Below are positions 17,399-26,309 of a DNA stretch of 64,000 nt, in pieces. Made by a program: the position numbers and the translations under genes. This DNA is from Ferruginibacter yonginensis (GTDB lineage Bacteria > Bacteroidota > Bacteroidia > Chitinophagales > Chitinophagaceae), in NCBI RefSeq assembly GCF_042651465.1, contig NZ_JBHSCZ010000002.1, positions 62,001 through 126,000 on the forward strand, in the 5' to 3' direction. How positions within the stretch are numbered: position 1 is the first letter of the stretch; the number at the start of each line of letters is the position of its first letter. The notes below the pieces were generated by a model, which ran no database searches, was not told the DNA's origin, and saw only the letters and a program-made list of their open reading frames with translations.

Positions 17399-17478
17399 AG
17401 TTTGTTTTTTTGTAAAAATAATACTTGTAATGGAGTACTCGTAAATTAGTTTGTTAAAGCCTTTGCATTACAAAAAGG

Positions 17479-17506
17479 AAAGCCCTTCAATTGCTTGAAG
17501 GGCTTT
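17479..17506 (-). terminator. Terminator of the efflux operon
   Basis: Perfect 12-base arms (AAAGCCCTTCAA, 17479-17490, and its complement, 17495-17506) with a 4-base loop, followed on the minus strand by TCCTTTTTG. It lies 26 bp after the RND pump stop. Confidence 0.88.
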
Positions 17507-17531
17507 GTATTAACCGCACTACTAAGTATTA

Positions 17532-20500
17532 TTAAAACCAGCTACCAGTAAAAATGGTATCTGCATTTTTCACTTTTCTTCTTCTACGATTTACAGCTGC
17601 ACGGTGAGCAAAAGCTGTAATAATCATTAAAGGAATAAATAAGAAAATCAATGGTGGAATACCTAAAAAGCTCACCCACTTACCACCATACATTCTACGC
17701 ATTGGCCTACGTAAACGCTCAGCAATTAAATACATGGCTGGTACAATAATCAACGTCATAAAGAAAGCGAATGCTAAACCAAAAATAATCGTCCAGCTTA
17801 ATGGTTTCCAAAACGCTACGTTATCACCACCAAAGAAAATATGTGGATTTAATTCAGAAAACAACGTAACAAAATTGATGTTGAAACCAACTGCAATAGG
17901 TATAAATGCTAATATTGCCGCTAATGCTGTTAACAATACAGGTATAATACGGGTTTTACCTGCTTCAATTACTGCATCTCTGGTTTTCATACCACGTTGG
18001 CGTAACTCTTCAGCAAACTCAATCACCAAAATACCATTTTTAACCACAATACCTGCCAAGCCAACAATACCTAAACCGGTCATTAATACGGATGCTTCCA
18101 TACCAAAAATAGAGAAGCCCAATAACACACCAATAATACTAAATACAATTTCAGTTAAAATAATAACCGATTTACTAACTGAGTTAAATTGTAGTACTAG
18201 GGTTAATAAAATTAAACCCAATGCAATAAACAATGCTTTGCTTAAAAAGGCACCTGTTTCTGCTTGTTGCTCACCTTCACCCGTTTGTTTAATGGTTACG
18301 CCATCATCTTTTTTACTGAACGATGTTAGGTAACCAGCAATAACTTGGTTTACGGCAGTAGCGTTGTAACCTTGTGTGGTTAATACGTTTGAACGTAATT
18401 GAATGAGCCTTTTTTGGTTTTTACGCTTTACGCTACCAAACGTACTTGTAGGCTCAACTTTTACTAAGGCACTTATCGGAATATTTTTTACTTGTCCGCC
18501 ACCAGCAAAATCCCTGAACGATATACGCATATTGAGCAATTCTGATAAACTTTTGCGTTGCAGTTCATTGTTACGTAACTGAATTTTATACTCTTCCTTA
18601 CCTTCTTTAATTTTTGATACTTCTTTACCGAATAAAGCCGTACGAATTTGTAACCCAACTTGTGCTGATGATACACCTTCAATTAATGCACGCTGCCTAT
18701 CAACAGTTAAAGTAATTTCAGGGTTGTTTAAATCAACATCCATTTTCAATTCTTCCACACCCGGCACCTGTATACTATCTAAATAATTTTTTAGGTTTAC
18801 AGAGGTGCGTACAAGGTTATCAAAATCTTCACTTGCTACTTCAATATTAATTGGAGGGTCAGTTGGCGGACCGCTACTTTCTTGATCCACACTTATTTCT
18901 GCACCCGGTATACCTGCAATGGCTTCACGAATTTGATCAAGATACGGACGTGAACTTTTACCATGGCGCTTTTCATACTCTACAAACGATACTTGTACCC
19001 TACCTAGTTCGCTACGGGTGCTTCTATCGCCAGATGATGGGTCACTTGCACCGATGGCTACGTTGCTAATAACACTCTCCACAATCGGATTTTTTATTCC
19101 TTTTGCATGGTCAATTTCTAACACCTTATTTACTTTGGCTTCTAGTGTTTTAACCACAGAATCTGTATACTCTACACTTGTGCCCACCGGTAATTTGAGG
19201 TACACATAAATTTGGTTAGGATCACCTTTAGGGAAAAACGCAATACCAATTCTACCAGTTGATACTGATAAACCAAAAATAAATACAGATAATATTAATA
19301 AACCAACCGTACCAAGTAATAAATGTACAGGCCTCCAGCCTTTTAACGACCAACGAATTAAATTTTCATAATGGCTCATAATCCAAGGCAATACCTTGTT
19401 TTGAAAGCTATGTATAGCACCATCAATTACATACCTGTGCAACACAACCAAAATCATAAAGAAGATGAGAAGGTTACCAAGGAACGGAGCTCCAATAACA
19501 TCTAACAAAATACCAAACGCTATGATAATCCAAAAAATAGGCTTCTTAAAAATGGCCGATTTTTTTTCTTTTTCACCTTCGGGATGGTTCATAAAATCAA
19601 CCGCAAAAATGGGGTTCATTATAAACGCTACTACTAATGATGCTGCTAGTGTAAAAATGAGCATGGTAGGTAAATACACCATAAAACGCCCAATAATACC
19701 TGGCCAAAATAACAACGGAAAAAATGGCGCTAAAGTAGTTAGTGTACCAGCTAACACAGGCACAAAAACCTCACCAGCAGCCATTTTGGTAGCAGTGTTT
19801 ATGGGTATTTTTCCTTTGCCATCCACAAATATTCTATGCGTATTTTCAATAACCACAATGGCATCATCTACAATAATACCCAACCCAAAAAGTAGGGCAA
19901 ACAATACCATAAAGTTGAGGGTAACATGGGTGCCTACAATTAAATCGGCACCAGGCAAAAACACAAAGGCAACAAACATACTTAAAGGCACACTCAATGC
20001 CACAAAAAAGGCATTGGTTACCCCCATAAAAAACATCAATACAATTAATACCAACAAAAAGCCAATTACAATGGAGTTAACGAGCTCATTAAAAGATGCT
20101 TTTGTTTTTATACTTTGATCACCTGTTACAACGGCATTAAGGTCTTCAGGGTAAATAACCCCCTTACTTTCCTTCACCATTTTTTGCACCGCTTCGCTGG
20201 TTTCAATCAGGTTTTCACCACTACGTTTTACAATGTTGAGGGTAACAACATTTTTACCATCTAAACGAGCAAAACTCTCTACGTTTTTGGTGGTATCTTT
20301 TATGGTAGCAATATCTTTTAAATAGATGGGGTTGCCGCTGGTGTTTCTTACAATAACACCTTCGATATCATACGCAGTATGAAACTGACCTTTTAATTGT
20401 AGGTTTCTTTTCATATCACCTACATCTAACAAACCGCCAGATATATCTGCATTTTCTCTGGCAACAGCATTGCTAATATCATCGAAAGTGATACCAGCTG

Positions 20501-21125
20501 CTTGCATTTTATAATTATCAACATTTATTTGAAACTCACGTTCAGGAGCACCAACAATGTCAATTCTATTTATTTGAGGAATATCTTCAAGCTTATCCTT
20601 CATATCATCTGCAAACTTTTTTAGCTTGGCCATTTCATAATCGCCACTAAGGTTTACATACATGATAGGTTGGTCGCTCAGGTTTACCTCTAAAGCAGTG
20701 GGCTGTTGAGTAAGGTCGTTAGGTAAATCTTGCTTTGCTTTATCAATAGCATCTTTTACTTTTTGCAGGGCAATATCTACTTTTACATCAGTATTAAATT
20801 CTACCTGTATGGCAGAAAAATCTTGCAAAGAAGTACTGGTGAACTTAGTAATTTTTGCACCTGTAATGCCTTTTATTTGCTTTTCAATTGGCCTTGTAAC
20901 AAGGTTTTCAATATCTTTTGGAGAGTTACCTACATACACCGTTTGTACGTAAATGGTAGGTATTACAATATCAGGAAACTGCTCTTTTGGAAGCGTAAAA
21001 AACTGATACAGCCCAATCAACGTTACAATAAGCATGATAAGGTAAATAGATGTTTTATTACCTATACTCCACGATGTTGGTTTAAACTCTTTAAATTTAT
21101 TTTGTATATTTTTTGCTGCACTCAT
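17532..21125 (-). CDS. RND efflux pump, inner-membrane permease (HAE1/AcrB type)
   Basis: 1197 residues, longer than AcrB (1049). It has the RND layout: one N-terminal helix, a large periplasmic domain, a helix bundle, a second periplasmic domain and a final bundle. The proton-relay motif VDDAIVVIENTHR lies near residue 419, and motifs FPDIVIPTIYVQTVYVGNSP and GLGIVGLAGIVVKNGILVIEF are typical. Extra length comes from an insertion with additional helices before the second half (KKPIFWIIIAFGILLDVIGA) and a longer basic C-terminus. It expels hydrophobic or cationic compounds using the proton gradient together with the adaptor and TolC-like protein encoded upstream. Substrates are unknown. Confidence 0.93.
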   Translation of the reverse strand: MSAAKNIQNKFKEFKPTSWSIGNKTSIYLIMLIVTLIGLYQFFTLPKEQFPDIVIPTIYVQTVYVGNSPKDIENLVTRPIEKQIKGITGAKITKFTSTSLQDFSAIQVEFNTDVKVDIALQKVKDAIDKAKQDLPNDLTQQPTALEVNLSDQPIMYVNLSGDYEMAKLKKFADDMKDKLEDIPQINRIDIVGAPEREFQINVDNYKMQAAGITFDDISNAVARENADISGGLLDVGDMKRNLQLKGQFHTAYDIEGVIVRNTSGNPIYLKDIATIKDTTKNVESFARLDGKNVVTLNIVKRSGENLIETSEAVQKMVKESKGVIYPEDLNAVVTGDQSIKTKASFNELVNSIVIGFLLVLIVLMFFMGVTNAFFVALSVPLSMFVAFVFLPGADLIVGTHVTLNFMVLFALLFGLGIIVDDAIVVIENTHRIFVDGKGKIPINTATKMAAGEVFVPVLAGTLTTLAPFFPLLFWPGIIGRFMVYLPTMLIFTLAASLVVAFIMNPIFAVDFMNHPEGEKEKKSAIFKKPIFWIIIAFGILLDVIGAPFLGNLLIFFMILVVLHRYVIDGAIHSFQNKVLPWIMSHYENLIRWSLKGWRPVHLLLGTVGLLILSVFIFGLSVSTGRIGIAFFPKGDPNQIYVYLKLPVGTSVEYTDSVVKTLEAKVNKVLEIDHAKGIKNPIVESVISNVAIGASDPSSGDRSTRSELGRVQVSFVEYEKRHGKSSRPYLDQIREAIAGIPGAEISVDQESSGPPTDPPINIEVASEDFDNLVRTSVNLKNYLDSIQVPGVEELKMDVDLNNPEITLTVDRQRALIEGVSSAQVGLQIRTALFGKEVSKIKEGKEEYKIQLRNNELQRKSLSELLNMRISFRDFAGGGQVKNIPISALVKVEPTSTFGSVKRKNQKRLIQLRSNVLTTQGYNATAVNQVIAGYLTSFSKKDDGVTIKQTGEGEQQAETGAFLSKALFIALGLILLTLVLQFNSVSKSVIILTEIVFSIIGVLLGFSIFGMEASVLMTGLGIVGLAGIVVKNGILVIEFAEELRQRGMKTRDAVIEAGKTRIIPVLLTALAAILAFIPIAVGFNINFVTLFSELNPHIFFGGDNVAFWKPLSWTIIFGLAFAFFMTLIIVPAMYLIAERLRRPMRRMYGGKWVSFLGIPPLIFLFIPLMIITAFAHRAAVNRRRRKVKNADTIFTGSWF

Positions 21126-21167
21126 ACAATCATTTTTCTGTTGAAATAAATACTTACTAGTATATTT

Positions 21168-22379
21168 TTACTGTGCTGAAGTTTTTAATTGTTGGCCTTC
21201 GTATAAACCTGTATAGCCTTCCACAATTAATTGTTCACCTGCTTTTAAACCACTCTTCACCTCAATAACATCACCGTTAATGAGGCCTACTGTTACTACA
21301 CGTTTACGTGCATACAATTTGCCTTTTTCGTTGCTTGCTACCATTACATATTTGCCTTTTTCATCGTTTTGTAGCGTTTTTAAAGGAATCGCAATCGTAT
21401 TGGTTGCTGCATAATCCCTTACTTTAATGAGTGCTAATTGGTTGGGATTAAGTGCTGGATCTGACGGTAATTTTGCCTCTACATTAAAACCCCTACTTAA
21501 AGGATCAATGGCTGCACCTATAAAACTTACAGTGGTGTTGTATGTTTTATTAATATCAGGCATTATAACTACTACTGGTGTACCTTTTGATACAGTACCC
21601 AAATAGTTTTCAGGTATGTTACCTATTACTTTTAAACTACTTTTATTTACAATTTTTATTTGCGGACCAGCAGCTGTTGCCCCTTGAAAAATTTCACCTA
21701 CTCTAATATTTACCACATCAGCTACACCATTTACATCGCTGTACACATTAGCAGTATTCAATTGCTCTTGTGCTAACTTTACTTGTTCTGCAATAGTACC
21801 TAGTTGGTTTTCTAATGATGTTACATTGGTTTTTGCAGTAAGCAATTGCACTTCAGTACCAATACCATTGTTCCATAAATTTTGTTGACGTTCAGCCAAG
21901 CTTTTAGCAAGCGCTAATTGTGTTTTTATATTTTGTGCTTGTTGCTTGGTTGCTTGTAGTTGTTGGTTTTGTATGGCATTATCTAATCGCAATAGCAATT
22001 GACCTTTTCTAACAATTTGCCCTTGTTTTACCAACACTTGTTTTACCTGGCCACCCATACCCCTTGGCGCAATGTATGAGCTATTTTCGGCATCAATTTT
22101 ACCTTGCAACTCAATGTAATGATCAAAGTTTTGCATTACAATTGGAGCAAAAGCCACTAATTTAATTTTTGCTGGGTTGGCACTACTTGTATCTAATTTT
22201 GAAAGCTCTTCTTGCAACTTCAAAATTTCTTGATCCTTTTTTTCTTTCTCAGATTTTAGTTTTTCTAACTGTGTTTTTTTATCGTTAATGGCAGCATTCC
22301 CTTCTTTTTTACTATCACCACAAGAGGCAAATAAAACAAGGGTAGTTAAACCAATGATAAAGATTTTATTGTGTTGCAT
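21168..22379 (-). CDS. RND periplasmic adaptor lipoprotein (AcrA/HlyD type)
   Basis: 403 residues with a lipoprotein signal (LTTLVLFASC, Cys20), an N-terminal coiled-coil segment (KKTQLEKLKSEKEKKDQEIL) longer than usual, then the barrel-sandwich halves (LVKQGQIVRKGQLLLRLD and its partner after the hairpin), the alpha hairpin and a beta-barrel domain, and a C-terminal KVVTVGLINGDVIEVKSGL-like segment. It bridges the inner-membrane pump and the outer-membrane channel. It lies between tolC and the pump in the operon, 42 bp from each. Confidence 0.92.
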   Translation of the reverse strand: MQHNKIFIIGLTTLVLFASCGDSKKEGNAAINDKKTQLEKLKSEKEKKDQEILKLQEELSKLDTSSANPAKIKLVAFAPIVMQNFDHYIELQGKIDAENSSYIAPRGMGGQVKQVLVKQGQIVRKGQLLLRLDNAIQNQQLQATKQQAQNIKTQLALAKSLAERQQNLWNNGIGTEVQLLTAKTNVTSLENQLGTIAEQVKLAQEQLNTANVYSDVNGVADVVNIRVGEIFQGATAAGPQIKIVNKSSLKVIGNIPENYLGTVSKGTPVVVIMPDINKTYNTTVSFIGAAIDPLSRGFNVEAKLPSDPALNPNQLALIKVRDYAATNTIAIPLKTLQNDEKGKYVMVASNEKGKLYARKRVVTVGLINGDVIEVKSGLKAGEQLIVEGYTGLYEGQQLKTSAQ

Positions 22380-22421
22380 ATATTGTATTGTTGTATTTTA
22401 AAATTTGTTTTGGTATAAAAT

Positions 22422-23759
22422 TTATAAGGTTCCTGTTGCTTTTAAGAAATCAATTTTGGCAATTACTGCATCATATAAAGCACCGTAATAATTATTTTGT
22501 GCCACTTTTAATTCTGCTTGTGCATTGTATATTTCTTGGTTGGTACCTAACCCTTGCTCGTATTTAAGTTTGGTAGTGCCGTACACTTTTTCTGCTAAAA
22601 TCATATTCTTTTTTTGAGCATCGAGTGTTAATACGGCTGCTGTTATTTTAAGCCTAGCTTGTGTTACATCATTATCAACCGAGTTTTTAAATTGTTCAAT
22701 TTGGTTATTGGTTTGTTGTAATTGTAATTTAGCTTTTTGAACTCTTGAGCTTTTTGCAAAGCCATCAAAAATGGGTACATTTAAACGTAAACCAATTAAT
22801 GAAGTGGTAAACCATGGTCCATCGCCAAAGAAATCAAACTTTTGGCGCTGTGCATTTTTATTGTAGCTAGCAAAGGCAGCAAGTGTTGGTAAATAGCTTA
22901 GTTTATACCTGCGTACATTGTACTCACCTAGTTTTTTTCCTAGTGTTAATAATTGAAACTCTTTACGGTTTTCGTATTTATAATCAAGTGCTAGTAAATT
23001 GTCTTTCAACATATCTTCTGATAATGTATCAGTAAGTATCAAGGTATCTTTCTGCGGCATGTTCATTAAAAACTTTAAACCTGCATTACCAGCATCTAAC
23101 TGCGATTGTACTTTTACTTTTTCAGTTTGAAGGTTGTTTAATTGCACACTTACTTTATCTACATCTAATTTTTCGGCAAAACCTTGTTTGTAAATTTCTT
23201 TAGTGTCTTTCAACAATTTTTCAAAACGTTCAATATTGGCATCTATAGAGGTCATTTGTTGTTTACCAACCACTAATTGGTAATAAATTTTTTGAACGTT
23301 CACATTAATCATTTCTTCCGTAACCTCTTGCTGTTTGGCATAGTAATCAAGCGCCACACCTCTAGCTATTAAGCCCACAAATACTTGTCCATCAAACAAT
23401 AATTGTTGCACATCAAAACCGCCAGTAGCACTGTATTTAGTACCAAAACGTACGGGTACAAATGTACCTGCTGGTCCACCTGCAATTTCAGCTGGCAATA
23501 ATGTTGTTGGTATAGTTAAATAATCTTGAAAGGTACCCGTTGCACTTATTTGTGGGTAGGCTGCTGCTGTAATTTCTCTGTTTGTTTGCTGCTGTATTTT
23601 ATAATCTATTAAGGCATTTTTTACTTGTACACTGTTTTTCTTAGCGTAGTCTACTGCTTGTGTTACCGAAAATTTATTTACAGCTTGCGCTTCTATTGCT
23701 TTGTTACTTAGTAGTAACAAGCAAAGGAACATACTGTATTTTGTTAGTTGTTGTTTCAT
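22422..23759 (-). CDS. TolC-type outer-membrane efflux channel
   Basis: 445 residues with a signal peptide (SMFLCLLLLSNKAIEA) and the duplicated OEP domain: VTQAVDYAKKNSVQVKNALI opens the first helical half, and the second half includes LRLNVPIFDGFAKSSRVQKA and YEQGLGTNQEIYNAQAELKVA. It forms the trimeric exit duct of the efflux system. Its ATG overlaps the stop of tetR by one base (TAATG), pointing to translational coupling. Confidence 0.93.
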   Translation of the reverse strand: MKQQLTKYSMFLCLLLLSNKAIEAQAVNKFSVTQAVDYAKKNSVQVKNALIDYKIQQQTNREITAAAYPQISATGTFQDYLTIPTTLLPAEIAGGPAGTFVPVRFGTKYSATGGFDVQQLLFDGQVFVGLIARGVALDYYAKQQEVTEEMINVNVQKIYYQLVVGKQQMTSIDANIERFEKLLKDTKEIYKQGFAEKLDVDKVSVQLNNLQTEKVKVQSQLDAGNAGLKFLMNMPQKDTLILTDTLSEDMLKDNLLALDYKYENRKEFQLLTLGKKLGEYNVRRYKLSYLPTLAAFASYNKNAQRQKFDFFGDGPWFTTSLIGLRLNVPIFDGFAKSSRVQKAKLQLQQTNNQIEQFKNSVDNDVTQARLKITAAVLTLDAQKKNMILAEKVYGTTKLKYEQGLGTNQEIYNAQAELKVAQNNYYGALYDAVIAKIDFLKATGTL

Positions 23760-24391
23760 TATTTATCGTTGTTTTTACGTTCTTCTTTGTATTTATTAAT
23801 AAGCTTATAACCCTTAGGTGAAACCATACCGTATAAAAAATAAAGTAGTAGCTCTTCTTCAATGGTAGATACATCAAGCTTTACACTATTATGAAACTCA
23901 GGGTTAAAAGATATCATCATACTTGATACCCTAAATCGTGTAATTACTTCGGCATTAAAATCATCTCTATACAAACCTTCGGCAATACCCCTTTTAATAT
24001 TGGCCATTACCATGTTGTATATATAATCGTTTTTAAATTTTAAAAAATTACTAAATGCTTCAGGATGGTATTTTTGTAAATCAAATAATAAGGAAGGGTT
24101 CATTTTACTAAACATTTCCGTCATAAACTCCATTGCTAAAAATAGTTCATGTATAGCGTTTTTTGAAGCCTTTACATCCGCCTCACACCTACACATATTA
24201 CCATTTAAAAGGTCGGCAATTACTTCATTGGCCAACGCATCTTTATCAGCATAGTATTGATAAATGGTTTTTTTACTTACGCCTAAGGCAGTGGCAATAT
24301 CATCCATACTAACACTACGCAAGCCAAATTGCATAAATAAATCATGCGCTTTTTGCTTTATTCTTTCTGCTACTGTATTAATGGGTTCCAT
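23759..24391 (-). CDS. TetR/AcrR-family repressor of the efflux operon
   Basis: The start at 24391 (MEPINTVAERIKQKAHDLFM) gives 210 residues, and a consensus promoter ends just upstream; the frame extends 13 codons further but into the promoter itself. The N-terminal helix-turn-helix VSMDDIATALGVSKKTIYQYYADKD is typical of TetR. The C-terminal ligand domain is helical and Cys-poor. First gene of a four-gene operon (tetR-tolC-adaptor-pump), so it very likely represses its own operon. The inducer is unknown. Confidence 0.93.
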   Translation of the reverse strand: MEPINTVAERIKQKAHDLFMQFGLRSVSMDDIATALGVSKKTIYQYYADKDALANEVIADLLNGNMCRCEADVKASKNAIHELFLAMEFMTEMFSKMNPSLLFDLQKYHPEAFSNFLKFKNDYIYNMVMANIKRGIAEGLYRDDFNAEVITRFRVSSMMISFNPEFHNSVKLDVSTIEEELLLYFLYGMVSPKGYKLINKYKEERKNNDK

Positions 24392-24400
24392 AATAAAGCG

Positions 24401-24436
24401 CAAAACTAAGGAAACTTTTAACGTTGCCAAAGTTTC
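24401..24436 (-). promoter_or_regulatory. Efflux-operon promoter with TetR operator candidate
   Basis: On the minus strand TTTG (24431-24428), 19 bp, then TAGTTTTG (24408-24401) match the Bacteroidota consensus exactly; the ATG lies at 24391, so the leader would be only a few bases. An inverted repeat, GAAACTTT (24411-24418) and AAAGTTTC (24429-24436) with a 10-bp spacer, covers the space between the two boxes, as a TetR operator should. Operator function is inferred. Confidence 0.65.
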
Positions 24437-24502
24437 TATAACAATATTTTACCATTCATAATAATTTATTAACGTAGCACTGTAATTTGTACGTTGTTAA
24501 CG

Positions 24503-24536
24503 TTTGTTTCCACAATATTATATGTAGCTATCTTTG
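24503..24536 (+). promoter_or_regulatory. Promoter of the DUF502 gene
   Basis: TTTG (24503-24506), 22 bp, then TATCTTTG (24529-24536), both consensus. The ATG is at 24555, giving a leader of roughly 14 bases. Confidence 0.65.
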
Positions 24537-24554
24537 ATCATAATTTTTTGAAAT

Positions 24555-25160
24555 ATGGAAAAGCCATTTGAATACAAGCGTTTATTACAATATTTTTTAC
24601 AAGGCTTATTGATATTGGCACCAGTAGCCATTTCTATTTATGCACTATTTTTTGTGATTTCTACTATTGATGGATGGTTACCAATTTTTCATTATACCGA
24701 TGCACAGGGTATGAGCCATACCCAAAACTATGGGTTAGGCTTTATTATTATTTTAGGAGCCATCATTTTGATAGGTTATTTCAGTTCGTTTTTTATTACA
24801 GGTAGAATTGTAAGTTTTTTAGACCGTTTCATGCAAAAAGCACCTGGTATTAAACATATTTACAGCACCACAAGAGATTTTTTTGAAGCTTTTGCAGGCG
24901 ACAAAAAAAAGTTTACCCAAAATGTACTAGCCAATGTTGATGATAACGATGTGTGGCGCATGGGTTTTATTACCAAAGATGATATGAGTGACTTTGGCTT
25001 GATTGATTACGTAGCCGTATACATACCAATGGCATACTCGGTTGCAGGTAATGTGTACATTATACCCAAAACAAGAATAAAGCCTATTACCAATATCAGC
25101 AGCGCACAAACCATGAAGTTTGCGTTAAGTGGCGGCGTTACCGATGTTTCTGAAGAATAA
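24555..25160 (+). CDS. DUF502 family membrane protein
   Basis: 201 residues with two N-terminal membrane helices (LLILAPVAISIYALFFVIST and GLGFIIILGAIILIGYFSSF) separated by a short periplasmic loop, followed by a soluble domain with APGIKHIYSTTRDFFEAF and AVYIPMAYSVAGNVYIIPK, the conserved core of DUF502. The proline- and glycine-rich ending FALSGGVTDV is also typical. The family is widespread and its role is unsettled. Divergent from the tetR operon. Confidence 0.9.
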   Translation: MEKPFEYKRLLQYFLQGLLILAPVAISIYALFFVISTIDGWLPIFHYTDAQGMSHTQNYGLGFIIILGAIILIGYFSSFFITGRIVSFLDRFMQKAPGIKHIYSTTRDFFEAFAGDKKKFTQNVLANVDDNDVWRMGFITKDDMSDFGLIDYVAVYIPMAYSVAGNVYIIPKTRIKPITNISSAQTMKFALSGGVTDVSEE

Positions 25161-25257
25161 TGTTATAATATTTACTTATTTTTAGTAACACATGTAATCA
25201 TTGATGTAGCATATACTTTTAGCATAATACATATCAATAAAAATATTTAGCAAACAC

Positions 25258-26238
25258 ATGAAAAAAACTTGGATCGCTTTTTTATTCACCATCATTATGC
25301 TGCTATCGCATTTTACCTCATTTTGTTGGGGGTTTTATGCACACCAAAAAATTAATTACTACGCAACTTTTTTATTACCGCCAGATATGATGGTGCTATA
25401 CAAACCTAATATCGGTTTTATTAGCGAACATGCGATTGACCCCGATAAAAGACGGTATGCTGTTAAAGATGAAGGCCCAAGGCATTACATTGATATTGAT
25501 CGCTATGGTACTTACCCATTTGATGCATTACCACATAAATGGACCGATGCTGTTGCAAAATATAGTGAAGATACGCTCCGTGCCTACGGTATTGTTCCTT
25601 GGCATGTTCAAGTTATGTTGCAAAGACTTACCCAAGCTTTTAAAGATAAAAATTTTAGTCGTATCATGAAAAACAGTGCTGAGTTAGGCCATTACATTGC
25701 CGATGCGCATGTACCATTACATGCCAATAGTAACCACAACGGCCAATACACCAACCAACGTGGTATACACGGTTTTTGGGAAAGCAGGGTACCAGAGTTG
25801 TTGGCTGAAAAACAGTGGGATTTTATGATAGGTAAAGCCACTTATATAAAAGACCCAGGCGCTTATATTTGGGACAGGGTTTTAGAAAGTGCTAAAGCCA
25901 GTGATAGTGTACTTCGCTTTGAAAGAGAGCTCACCCTTTCTTTCCCTGATGATAAAAAATATTCATTTGAAAACCGAAACGGAAAAATCATCAAACAATA
26001 TTCCACCGCTTTTACATTGGCATTCAATAAAAAGTTAGATGGTATGATTGAACGCCGCATGCGCCAATCTATCAGTTGTATTGCCTCATTTTGGTATACG
26101 GCATGGGTAAATGCCGGACAACCCGATTTAAAGGGCCTTGTAAACCAAAAATTGAGTGCATCAGATTTAAAAGAAATTGAAGACCTCAATACCCAATGGA
26201 GTGGCGCCACAAAAATGATTGGTAGAGAAGAAGATTAA
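25258..26238 (+). CDS. Zinc-dependent phospholipase C / S1-P1 nuclease-like secreted protein
   Basis: 326 residues with a signal peptide (KKTWIAFLFTIIMLLSHFTS, cut before FCWGFYAHQ). The mature N-terminus WGFYAHQKINYYATFLLPP, the segment EHAIDPDKRR, PRHYIDIDRY and the HxxxD-type motif ELGHYIADAHVPLHA match the Trp, His and Asp zinc ligands of the zinc-dependent phospholipase C/S1-P1 nuclease fold. It is mostly helical and probably periplasmic or exported. Whether it cuts phospholipids or nucleic acid cannot be told from sequence alone. Its last 30 codons are charged. serC follows after 71 bp, possibly with its own promoter. Confidence 0.8.
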   Translation: MKKTWIAFLFTIIMLLSHFTSFCWGFYAHQKINYYATFLLPPDMMVLYKPNIGFISEHAIDPDKRRYAVKDEGPRHYIDIDRYGTYPFDALPHKWTDAVAKYSEDTLRAYGIVPWHVQVMLQRLTQAFKDKNFSRIMKNSAELGHYIADAHVPLHANSNHNGQYTNQRGIHGFWESRVPELLAEKQWDFMIGKATYIKDPGAYIWDRVLESAKASDSVLRFERELTLSFPDDKKYSFENRNGKIIKQYSTAFTLAFNKKLDGMIERRMRQSISCIASFWYTAWVNAGQPDLKGLVNQKLSASDLKEIEDLNTQWSGATKMIGREED

Positions 26239-26281
26239 ACGGCAAGCTGAAAATTGGCAACAAATTGCTAATTAAATTTCA

Positions 26282-26289
26282 TAGTTTTG
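26282..26289 (+). promoter_or_regulatory. -7 promoter element TAGTTTTG of serC
   Basis: TAGTTTTG matches TAnnTTTG and lies 20 bp before the GTG at 26310. The nearest TTG elements are at 14 or 25 bp, outside the ideal range, so this is a moderate call. It also supports the shorter serC start, since the longer reading would begin upstream of it. Confidence 0.45.
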
Positions 26290-26309
26290 CCCGTTCTAAA
26301 ATCTACACA

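Noticed and set aside
19465..20118. 217-codon open frame on the plus strand inside the RND pump gene
   Set aside because: It is antisense to a strongly supported pump gene, has no promoter or family signature, and reads as a low-complexity mirror of it.
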